Below, in pieces: positions 1-6,204 of a stretch of 12,506 bases of DNA. The stretch spans positions 1 through 12,506 of the forward strand of contig DJSA01000066.1 in NCBI GenBank assembly GCA_002438905.1, read 5' to 3'. Source of the stretch: Bacteroidales bacterium UBA6346. GTDB taxonomy: Bacteria > Bacteroidota > Bacteroidia > Bacteroidales > UBA932. Every line of letters begins with the position of its first letter. Within the stretch, counting starts at the first letter, position 1. The position numbers were made by a program, and so were the translations under genes. The notes beneath the pieces were generated by a model, which saw nothing but the letters and a program-made list of their open reading frames with translations, made no database searches and was not told the origin of the DNA.

Positions 1-233
1 CTCTGCGTGACCGCCGTTGTCAGGGCTGGCTTCTCGGACTCGGGGCAGGCTACGGCTACGCCTTTGTCCTTGACGAACACTGGAACTTTGAACTTGAAGG
101 CGGAATCGGTTGGGTCTATGCCGGCTACGACACTTTCAGGTGCGCCGGATGCGGAAAGAAAATCGAGGAGAACCAGAGGCATAACTACTTCGGCCCCACG
201 AAGTTCGCCGTCAGTTTAGTCTATCTCTTTTAA
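1..233 (+). CDS. DUF3575 family outer-membrane protein, C-terminal fragment
   Basis: This is the last 76 codons of a gene whose start lies before the window. The frame is open from base 3 and stops at TAA 231-233. The readable C-terminus alternates aromatic and glycine residues in the manner of outer-membrane beta-strands. It includes GYGYAFVLDEHWNFELEGG, a CAGC (CxxC) pair, NYFGPTKF and a terminal SLVYLF. That combination, ending on an aromatic residue, is what I recognise as the end of DUF3575 proteins. These are predicted small beta-barrels commonly found just upstream of DUF3868 and fimbrillin genes in Bacteroidales. The next gene starts 13 bases after the stop, so the two are probably co-transcribed. 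A role in surface assembly or retention of the pilus is inferred from position only. A methionine-initiated ORF at 7-219 lies in a different frame and is spurious. Confidence 0.8.
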   Translation, partial: LRDRRCQGWLLGLGAGYGYAFVLDEHWNFELEGGIGWVYAGYDTFRCAGCGKKIEENQRHNYFGPTKFAVSLVYLF

Positions 234-246
234 GCTTATTCCGACA

Positions 247-1449
247 ATGAAGAACAGAATCATCGACGTATTTCGGATAATCCTGCTGATGACGCTTCCG
301 TCCGCCTCGCTTTCCGCCCGTGCGGGGAATCCGTTTTTTTGTACGGACAGCGTCGCCGTGCGCGGCGCGGCTGCAAAAGCGGCTTCCAAGGCGGTTGTGG
401 AAGCTTCTTCGAGGGCGGACAGCCTAAGCGTGGAGCGGGACGGCAGCCGTGTCCGAGTGAGTATGCAGCTGCGACTTTCCGACCTTAATCTGAAAAGTTC
501 ACGTGCGGTTCTCTTCACTCCATGCCTTGTCGGGGAGACGGACTCCCTCGCGCTCCCTTCTGTCGGCATATATGGACGGCAGAGATGGTTCTACTACCGC
601 AGGATGGGCGATGGGATGATTTCCGGGCACGATGAGAAATCCCTCCGTGCGGGGCGCGGGCTTGCCGAATCGCTGCCATACATCGCGTGGGTAAGATATG
701 AACCGTGGATGGACGGCTGTTCGCTGATGCTACGGATACGGGAATATGCCTGCTGCGGCGAGGCTGTTTCCGAGCGCATCGACAGCCTGGAACCTTCGCC
801 GCTCCCTGCCGCGCCTTCGGAAGAACCGGAATGCCGTGCGGACAGACGGGAGTCCATTCCGCAGCCTCAGGACACGACCCTGGGCGAAACTGCCCCGGAG
901 GAGACGGAGGAAAGGCGTGTCTATGCCATCAGCGGCCGTGCCGACATTGACTTCCGGCTCAACCGCACCGAAGTCGATCTGACCTACGGCAACAATTTCC
1001 GGGAAATGGAGAAGATACACTCCACCATAGACTCGCTTCGTGCCGGCGCGGGAGTCACCGTGACGAAAATCCGGATTACCGGCTACGCCTCTCCCGAAGG
1101 CGGCTACAGACGCAATGCCGACCTTGCCGAAAGACGTACCGCCACCATCCGCGACTATGTGAGGACGCTCTTCGATTTCGCTCCGGGAGTCGTCGTCTCC
1201 TCTTCCGTCCCTGAGGATTGGGACGGCTTCATCTCTTGGCTGGAGGCCTGCGGACTGCCTCATGCGGAGGAAATCCTTGCCGTGGCGCGAGACGAGGGCC
1301 TGTCTCCGGACGCAAAGGAAAAACTGATTCGGAGGAACTGGCCGGAGGATGCCCGCTTTATCATAGAGAATGTCTTCCCGAAGCTGCGGAGGACGGAATA
1401 TAGGATTGAGTATGTCATCGAGCGGGTTGAGATAGTCCGGACACATTGA
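247..1449 (+). CDS. DUF3868 protein with C-terminal OmpA-like domain (pilus-locus accessory)
   Basis: The protein has 400 residues. A hydrophobic signal peptide covers roughly residues 5-27, with no lipobox Cys, so export to the periplasm or outer membrane is expected. Residues about 60-150 (RVSMQLRLSDLNLKSS, then GRQRWFYYRR) resemble the N-terminal beta-rich DUF3868 region. Residues about 179-224 form a Pro/Glu-rich linker. From about 225 to the end there is an OmpA-like fold: VYAISGRADIDF, a helix, KIRITGYASPEG (G279-G285), then RRNADLAERRTATIRDYV. The loop reads GYASPEG, so the Asp of the usual peptidoglycan-binding 'TD' is missing, while the Arg of the following N..LA..R helix is kept (R296/R297). 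DUF3868 proteins are typical partners of DUF3575 and fimbrillin genes. I infer a periplasmic or outer-membrane support role for the pilus. The start is the first in-frame ATG after the previous stop; no clear Shine-Dalgarno is visible. Confidence 0.82.
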   Translation: MKNRIIDVFRIILLMTLPSASLSARAGNPFFCTDSVAVRGAAAKAASKAVVEASSRADSLSVERDGSRVRVSMQLRLSDLNLKSSRAVLFTPCLVGETDSLALPSVGIYGRQRWFYYRRMGDGMISGHDEKSLRAGRGLAESLPYIAWVRYEPWMDGCSLMLRIREYACCGEAVSERIDSLEPSPLPAAPSEEPECRADRRESIPQPQDTTLGETAPEETEERRVYAISGRADIDFRLNRTEVDLTYGNNFREMEKIHSTIDSLRAGAGVTVTKIRITGYASPEGGYRRNADLAERRTATIRDYVRTLFDFAPGVVVSSSVPEDWDGFISWLEACGLPHAEEILAVARDEGLSPDAKEKLIRRNWPEDARFIIENVFPKLRRTEYRIEYVIERVEIVRTH

Positions 1450-1487
1450 ATCGGAAATTTCGAGACAATATAATTTAAACATATTTT
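1450..1487 (+). promoter_or_regulatory. AT-rich leader of the major fimbrillin gene
   Basis: The 38 bases before the major pilin start are strongly AT-rich (ATATAATTTAAACATATTTT next to the ATG), in contrast to the GC-rich flanks. No Shine-Dalgarno is present. AT-rich unstructured leaders without SD are typical of strongly translated genes in Bacteroidota. I tested the Bacteroides -33 TTTG / -7 TAnnTTTG promoter pattern and did not find a convincing match, so a separate promoter is possible but unproven. Confidence 0.35.
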
Positions 1488-3248
1488 ATGAAAACAGACA
1501 GAATCATTCTGGCAGGACTTGCGCTCACTGCGCTTGTCTCCTGCAACAAGGAGGCAGCTCCGGCTGACGGCGGCGTTTTCCGTACCGACGAGGCGTACAT
1601 GAACATCCGCATCGCATACGCCGACAAGGAACTGACCACGAGGGCGGTCGGTGACGACACAAATCCGTTCTACTACGGCACGGCGGACGAGCAGGTCGTA
1701 AACTCGGCGGATTTCTTTTTCTACAATGCCGACGGTTCATATGTCACTCATGTGTCGCAGTCCGCATCAGGAACATCTTCCGGCACCGGCATCGGAACTT
1801 CAGACGACGTTGAGTGGAAAGGGAACTCGACAGTCGTGCTCAAGGGGCTCAAATCGAAAAACTATCCCAAGCTCATGGTCGTGATTCTCAATGGAGGCGC
1901 ATTTGCTAATAATCTCGAGAGAAAGCCGTTGAAAGACGTGTCGGCGGAGATTGTCGAGGCTATTGCGTCAGTGGGCACGAACTCGCAGGCTGATTGGACG
2001 AATTTCGTTATGACCTCCTCCTCTTTTGCTGAGCCTGGGGTCACGCAGTTCTATACCACCGCGCTCGTGCCGGAGAATTTCCAGGACAGCGAAGCGGGTG
2101 CGGCTGCAAATCCGGTAGTCGCTTATGTTGAGCGTCTTGCCGCCAAAGTTCAGCTGAACCTCGGAACTGCGTTTGATGCTGAAAACAAGACGAGCATAGG
2201 CTCGTACCATATCAACGGAACATCGACCCCTACCGAACTTTACACGAAAGTAATAGGATGGGGGCTCAATGCTACGGCAAAGAATGAATACCTCTATAAG
2301 GTAATTCAGTCCGACTGGACATTCACTCCATTTGAGTGGAATGACGCCGCTAATTTCCGAAGCTATTGGTGCAAGTCCACCAACTACGGCAATGGAACCT
2401 ACCCTGACAGTTACCTTAACTCGACATCCACGCCGAGCAAAAATTATAATGCAGCCACAGCCACTTTGTCTTATGTCGGTTATGACGGCCTTTCTGTAGC
2501 TCCCGGGAAATCGGCCTATTGCCGTGAGAATACCAATGTGACAAGTGTGCTCAGCACAGAAAATGTCAATAGTACCGTTACCTGCGTGCTCCTCAAGACA
2601 ATAGTCACCGATGCTTCAGGAAATGCCCAGTCTCTGGCGCTCTTCGACGGCACGCTGTACACAGAGGACAACTACAAGGACAGGGTGCTTGAGAAATATC
2701 ATCTGGCCAATTCTGCGGCCTACATCCCTTGGGTGTCTTCTGACGGAGTTGCATTCCGTATGGTCACCAAGGAGTACTTTGTAGAGAATAATGCCGGTGA
2801 CGGCAAGGCTTACCTTACCTTTAAGGACCTTTCCGGAACTACAGAGAAATACTATAGGCACACTGGTACAGGTACGTCAGCGGCGGATTTCACGGAAATC
2901 ACAGTGGCCGTAGCCAACACTATGATTAACGGTACGGGACTTCGGCAGAACACCCGCTGCTCATTATACAAAGACGGTATGATGTACTACAGTATCCCTA
3001 TCGAACATCTGCGGAACTCCGGAAAAACCTATAAGGATGACGGTTATCAATATCCTGAGGCGGACTACGGAATTGTCCGTAACCATTTCTATAATGTCAC
3101 CATAAACAAAATCGAGCACATCGGAAATGCGGTGTTCGATCCTGACGAGGAAATCATTCCGAACGATGAGGACAACACCAACTACAATGTCGGCGCCCAG
3201 ATTAACATCCTTTCATGGAAGGTCGTCAATCAGAACGTAAATCTTTAA
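1488..3248 (+). CDS. Mfa1-type major fimbrillin (type V pilus shaft subunit), lipoprotein precursor
   Basis: The protein has 586 residues. The N-terminus MKTDRIILAGLALTALVSC is a clear lipoprotein signal, with lipobox LVSC and lipidated Cys19. It is followed by a short strand (YMNIRIAYADKEL) and TTR52-A53, a likely trypsin-type processing site like the Arg site cleaved by gingipains in Porphyromonas FimA/Mfa1. Near the C-terminus, VRNHFY (530-535) followed by NVTINKIEHIG is the conserved fimbrillin core strand. The protein ends in QINILSWKVVNQNVNL, with the W-x-V-V terminal strand as its last element. Length and layout match Mfa1-type shaft pilins. In type V pili the cleaved N-terminal strand leaves a groove that a neighbouring subunit fills by strand exchange. 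The first position in a run of fimbrial subunit genes, an AT-rich leader and hairpins after the stop all fit a shaft subunit made in excess. Base composition is visibly lower in GC than in the flanking genes. Confidence 0.9.
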   Translation: MKTDRIILAGLALTALVSCNKEAAPADGGVFRTDEAYMNIRIAYADKELTTRAVGDDTNPFYYGTADEQVVNSADFFFYNADGSYVTHVSQSASGTSSGTGIGTSDDVEWKGNSTVVLKGLKSKNYPKLMVVILNGGAFANNLERKPLKDVSAEIVEAIASVGTNSQADWTNFVMTSSSFAEPGVTQFYTTALVPENFQDSEAGAAANPVVAYVERLAAKVQLNLGTAFDAENKTSIGSYHINGTSTPTELYTKVIGWGLNATAKNEYLYKVIQSDWTFTPFEWNDAANFRSYWCKSTNYGNGTYPDSYLNSTSTPSKNYNAATATLSYVGYDGLSVAPGKSAYCRENTNVTSVLSTENVNSTVTCVLLKTIVTDASGNAQSLALFDGTLYTEDNYKDRVLEKYHLANSAAYIPWVSSDGVAFRMVTKEYFVENNAGDGKAYLTFKDLSGTTEKYYRHTGTGTSAADFTEITVAVANTMINGTGLRQNTRCSLYKDGMMYYSIPIEHLRNSGKTYKDDGYQYPEADYGIVRNHFYNVTINKIEHIGNAVFDPDEEIIPNDEDNTNYNVGAQINILSWKVVNQNVNL

Positions 3249-3298
3249 ACGGATAATATGCCTCGGATTTCGGGCTTGCTTGGAAACACGAATAAACT

Positions 3299-3320
3299 GC
3301 ATCAGATTATTCTGATGGTT
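3299..3320 (+). terminator. Hairpin 51 bases after the major fimbrillin stop, weak terminator or attenuator
   Basis: GCATCAGA, together with the preceding C, pairs with TCTGATGGT across a 4-base loop (3308-3311). This gives eight Watson-Crick pairs plus one G-U wobble. The right arm runs into TTTCTT, a short imperfect U-tract. The stem is AT-rich, so it is more likely a partial terminator or processing site than a full stop, in keeping with high shaft and lower anchor expression. This function is inferred. Confidence 0.45.
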
Positions 3321-3339
3321 TCTTACTGACAATGGTTAG

Positions 3340-3370
3340 GCTGTCGGAGGCTGATAACCTCCGGCGGCTG
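3340..3370 (+). promoter_or_regulatory. Strong GC-rich hairpin ahead of the anchor gene
   Basis: GGCTGTCGGAGG (3340-3351) pairs with CCTCCGGCGGCT (3359-3370) around the 7-base loop CTGATAA. This gives a 12-pair stem including three G-U wobbles. No U-tract follows, so it does not look like an intrinsic terminator. It ends 20 bases before the ATG of the Mfa2-type gene. It could stabilise the 3' end of the upstream pilin mRNA or damp translation of the anchor; both roles are inferences. Confidence 0.5.
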
Positions 3371-3390
3371 CAAAGAAGAACTTACGGAAT

Positions 3391-4503
3391 ATGTCGTTGT
3401 CTCACAGGGTTATGAGAATATTGGGAATATGCGTCTGCCTGGCAGTGGCCTGCGGACTGCTGGACTCGTGCGGTCTCATATTCGACCCTGAGGGCGACTG
3501 TTCCGTGCACTACCGGGTTAAGTTCCGCTACGACATGAACCTCAGTCATGCGGACGCCTTCGCCCATGAGGTGCGCCGCGTGACGCTCCATGTTCTCGAC
3601 TCCGACGGAAAAGTCGTCTGGTCGGGAAGCGAGAGCGGGGAGGCTCTTGCGGGGAAGGACTGGACGATGGGCGTTGATGTGCCTCCGGGAAGGTACGACC
3701 TTCTCGCCTGGTGCGGCTCTGGGGACGAAGGCTCGTGGAAGCTCGGCGCCTCGGAAAGTCGGGACGGACTAGGCTGCGCGCTGAACAGCAGCGGGACAGA
3801 CGGCTCTGGAACGGCATTCGTTGACGGGCGGCTCGACGCGCTTTACCATGGCTACGCCTCCGACGTCGATTTCACTGCGGACGAGGGCACCGTTGTGGCG
3901 GAGGTCGGGCTGACCAAGGATACGAAGAGCGTGAGGCTTGTGGTGCAGCAGATTGCGGATATGCCCATCGACGGGGCAGACTTTGACATATTCATCAGCT
4001 GTGACAACGGCCGCATGGACTGGGACAACAGCCTTGTTCCGGGCGGCGCGGTGGAGTACAGGGCGTGGTCGGTGGAGAACGGGACGGTCTCCTTAGCCGG
4101 GGTCTCAGCCGCTTCAGAAAGGTCTGCGCGGACCTCGGAGAGTTTCGTGAGGCCTTCGGAGAACTTCGGGCAGACTTCGGTGACAGGATCGCCGGCGACA
4201 AGGGCTTCGGGGGAGAGGGGCATTGTGGTGGCCGAACTCGGCACCGGACGGATGGTGCTCGGGAGCAGTCCGAGGCTGCATCTTAGGAAGAAGTCCGACG
4301 GCGCGGAGATTTTCTCCGTTCCCCTGATTGACTACGCGCTGCTTGTGCGCGGAGCCTCGGCTCGGGACATTCCCGAACAGGAGTTCCTTGACAGGCAGGA
4401 CGAGATGGAGCTGATGCTCTTTCTGAACGGGGATGACCGCTGGGAGAGCATTCAGATTAACATCCTGTCGTGGAAGGTGGTGATTCAGAATACGAGTCTC
4501 TGA
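3391..4503 (+). CDS. FimB/Mfa2-type fimbrial anchor lipoprotein
   Basis: The protein has 370 residues. The signal peptide runs to a lipobox LDSC with Cys27. The mature start, CGLIFDPEGDCSVHYRVKF, then RYDMNLSHADAF, VTLHVLDSDGKVVW and PPGRYDLLAWCG, follows the FimB/Mfa2 (DUF1812) pattern closely. So does the C-terminal run EFLDRQDEMELMLFLNGDD, then W, then QINILSWKVVIQNTSL. Family members stay lipid-anchored in the outer membrane and limit and attach the pilus. In keeping with this, no T-R-A type processing site follows the lipid Cys, unlike the other subunits here. Residues 241-261 form a heptapeptide repeat (xSExxxR/Q) that looks like an insertion in a loop. The start at 3391 gives a normal signal peptide; Met8 (3412) is a possible alternative. 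The 142-base gap upstream carries two hairpins. Confidence 0.9.
   Translation: MSLSHRVMRILGICVCLAVACGLLDSCGLIFDPEGDCSVHYRVKFRYDMNLSHADAFAHEVRRVTLHVLDSDGKVVWSGSESGEALAGKDWTMGVDVPPGRYDLLAWCGSGDEGSWKLGASESRDGLGCALNSSGTDGSGTAFVDGRLDALYHGYASDVDFTADEGTVVAEVGLTKDTKSVRLVVQQIADMPIDGADFDIFISCDNGRMDWDNSLVPGGAVEYRAWSVENGTVSLAGVSAASERSARTSESFVRPSENFGQTSVTGSPATRASGERGIVVAELGTGRMVLGSSPRLHLRKKSDGAEIFSVPLIDYALLVRGASARDIPEQEFLDRQDEMELMLFLNGDDRWESIQINILSWKVVIQNTSL
4111..4173 (+). repeat. In-frame 21-bp (7-codon) degenerate tandem repeat in the anchor gene
   Basis: Three consecutive units of seven codons read ASERSAR, TSESFVR and PSENFGQ (residues 241-261), followed by a partial unit TS. At DNA level the second and third units share TCGGAGA and TTCG at the same phase. 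Each unit is a multiple of three bases, so gain or loss of a unit would keep the reading frame. The stretch is Ser-rich and probably an exposed flexible loop. Confidence 0.6.
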
Positions 4504-4574
4504 GAATGCGGGCGAACGATGATGAGAAGTGGCCCGGACGGAACTGGTGACAGGTCATTGAATGTGATGTGTGA

Positions 4575-4636
4575 AAATGTCATTGGACATGATGTATAAA
4601 GCATAGAAATGTCATTGGACATGATATATAAAGTAT
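4575..4636. repeat. Tandem 30-bp direct repeat with internal dyad, candidate operator
   Basis: Two copies (4575-4604 and 4607-4636) match at 28 of 30 positions and start 32 bases apart, about three helical turns. Each contains the perfect dyad ATGTC-ATTG-GACAT (4577-4590 and 4609-4622). A degenerate third copy beginning GTCATTG lies at 4554-4577. The pair sits between the anchor stop (4503) and the accessory fimbrillin start (4688). Spacing and symmetry suggest binding by a dimeric regulator; the two hairpins in RNA are an alternative. Function is not shown by the sequence. Confidence 0.55.
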
Positions 4637-4674
4637 TGAGTAGTGAGATGGTTTTGGGATAATATGGTGACGAC

Positions 4675-4680
4675 GGAGGG
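4675..4680 (+). promoter_or_regulatory. Shine-Dalgarno-like GGAGGG that supports the start at 4688
   Basis: GGAGGG lies seven bases before ATG 4688, an ideal spacing. Such sites are used sparingly in Bacteroidota, but it agrees with the lipoprotein signal that begins exactly at this ATG. The frame is also open upstream from a GTG at 4643, which would add 15 charged or aromatic residues (MRWFWDNMVTTEGLA) before the signal peptide. Confidence 0.5.
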
Positions 4681-4687
4681 CTTGGCC

Positions 4688-6190
4688 ATGATTCGCGCCG
4701 GGTTGGCTGTCGCGGCTCTGGTTTTGAGCCTTGCCGCCTGCTCACGTGGTCTGGACAGCGACGCAGGACAGCCGCAACCGTCCCTTCCGCAGCTCAGCCT
4801 CCACATTGCCGCCACCTTCAATGATTCAGCCGTCACCCGTGCCGTCTCATGCACCGGCGGGGTCGCCGCACTCCCTCCCGCCACCCGTGCCATAGTCGAG
4901 ACTGATGAGGACGGCTCCGGAGGAGAAAACTACATAGATGTCCGGAACGGGCTTCACATCCTCTTCTTCGGCCTTGACGACCGCTTTATGTTCGAGTTCG
5001 TGCCCGAAGAGGTGCTCCCGGTCTCCGGCAGCCTCTACCCGCAGGAATGGACTCTGCGCGGCCCGATTGCCTCTCCGCCGACGACAGGCTTTAAGGTCGT
5101 GGTGCTCGCCAACTGGCCGTCCGCTCCATCCGGTCTTGAGGAGGGCGTGACGACCATCGATGACGTCTGCCGCGCGGACTGGTCCATGTACCGCTACAGC
5201 GCGCCGTTCACGCCATCGGAAGCCACACCGATTCCGATGTACGGCATACGCACCTACAGCGTGCCGCTCTTCTTCAGCGCGGGCGTCGCCGCCTATCTCG
5301 GACGCATAGACCTGCTCCGCTCAATTTCAAAGGTCATCGTTCGCGGCGGCGCCATGCTGGAGGAGAGCATATCCTCAGTTTCCCTCGTCCGCTATAACCG
5401 CTATGGGGCGGCCGCTCCGCTGGATATGCTCGATGACACGAGGAACTGGAGTCATGACCATTCCACGCATCTCTACAACAATTCCGCGGACAACGACTCT
5501 CCCGATGACGGCTCCCTTCCGCTCCTGCCTGACGAGTCCGGCGCCCAATGGTGCATTTATGTCCCAGAGTATAGGAATATGGACACTTACGGATATGCCC
5601 GCACCGACTGCGCCGCCATCGCCGTGAAGTTCGGCGGCATCGACCGGACATACACCATCAATTTCCGGGACTATTCCGTCGCCGACACCGGGCTGCGCTT
5701 CAATCTCCTGCGGAATCACGTCTATCGCTACACCATCGACAGCGTAAACGGGCATGAACTGTCCCTGAACCTTGTGGCGCAGCCGTGGAGCGTCAGCGAG
5801 TTCGACTACGACTACACAAAGTCCGTCGGCATAAGCTCGAAGATTGTCTGGACAGACGACAACCACGTCCTTTCGGGGAAGAGGGTGATTGCCCGCACGG
5901 CCGGAGACCTCGTGTGCAACTTCACCATAGCTACGCCTCTCGGCGCGAAATGGTATGCAGTGTTCGAGGAAAAGAGCGGCGACCTGGAACATTTCAAGTT
6001 CCGTCATGCGGACGGCGCGCTGGCGGACTATGCGGAGGGTATAGTCGATGGAGCTCCGGTCACGCTCAGCATCGCCCAGGCCTCCGGAACGGTGGGCACT
6101 GCTAAGGTCGTCATATATGCCTCATACGGAAATGTGAACCTCGCGGCAACCGACGCGCTCGGCGGACCGTACATATTGGTTAAGAATTAG
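4688..6190 (+). CDS. Accessory fimbrillin lipoprotein (FimE/Mfa4-like position) with C-terminal extension
   Basis: From ATG 4688 the protein has 500 residues. MIRAGLAVAALVLSLAAC is a textbook lipoprotein signal with Cys18. A strand (LSLHIAATF) is followed by VTR51-A, and by a second ATR67-A, both candidate processing sites. The core has LHILFFGLDD, FKVVVLANWP, YGIRTYSVPL, then WCIYVPEYRNMD, IAVKFGGIDRTYTINFRDY and LLRNHVYRYTI (R342-N343-H344). These are features of accessory fimbrillins of the type V system. The usual last strand is LNLVAQPWSV (W367), but about 130 residues follow it with no recognised domain. The protein therefore does not end on its terminal strand as the shaft subunit does. 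It lies between the anchor gene and two large adhesin-like genes, with a repeat-containing 184-base gap upstream and a 14-base gap downstream. Role: accessory or tip-proximal subunit, by inference. Confidence 0.75.
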   Translation: MIRAGLAVAALVLSLAACSRGLDSDAGQPQPSLPQLSLHIAATFNDSAVTRAVSCTGGVAALPPATRAIVETDEDGSGGENYIDVRNGLHILFFGLDDRFMFEFVPEEVLPVSGSLYPQEWTLRGPIASPPTTGFKVVVLANWPSAPSGLEEGVTTIDDVCRADWSMYRYSAPFTPSEATPIPMYGIRTYSVPLFFSAGVAAYLGRIDLLRSISKVIVRGGAMLEESISSVSLVRYNRYGAAAPLDMLDDTRNWSHDHSTHLYNNSADNDSPDDGSLPLLPDESGAQWCIYVPEYRNMDTYGYARTDCAAIAVKFGGIDRTYTINFRDYSVADTGLRFNLLRNHVYRYTIDSVNGHELSLNLVAQPWSVSEFDYDYTKSVGISSKIVWTDDNHVLSGKRVIARTAGDLVCNFTIATPLGAKWYAVFEEKSGDLEHFKFRHADGALADYAEGIVDGAPVTLSIAQASGTVGTAKVVIYASYGNVNLAATDALGGPYILVKN

Positions 6191-6204
6191 AAGAAAGCCG
6201 GGAT

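Noticed and set aside
730..1482. 250-residue open frame on the - strand
   Set aside because: It lies fully antisense to the DUF3868/OmpA-like gene, and its translation shows no domain or signal peptide; it is an effect of GC-rich coding sequence.
4575..4636. Possible CRISPR repeats
   Set aside because: Only two close copies with a 2-base gap between them, and no spacers of 25-40 bases; it is a tandem repeat, not an array.
4643..4687. GTG start for the accessory fimbrillin at 4643
   Set aside because: It would put MRWFWDNMVTTEGLA ahead of a perfect lipoprotein signal, while ATG 4688 has GGAGGG at ideal spacing.
5375..6007. 210-residue open frame on the - strand
   Set aside because: Antisense to the accessory fimbrillin gene, with no recognisable protein features. 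The same applies to the - strand frames at 6643-7275 and 11208-11681.
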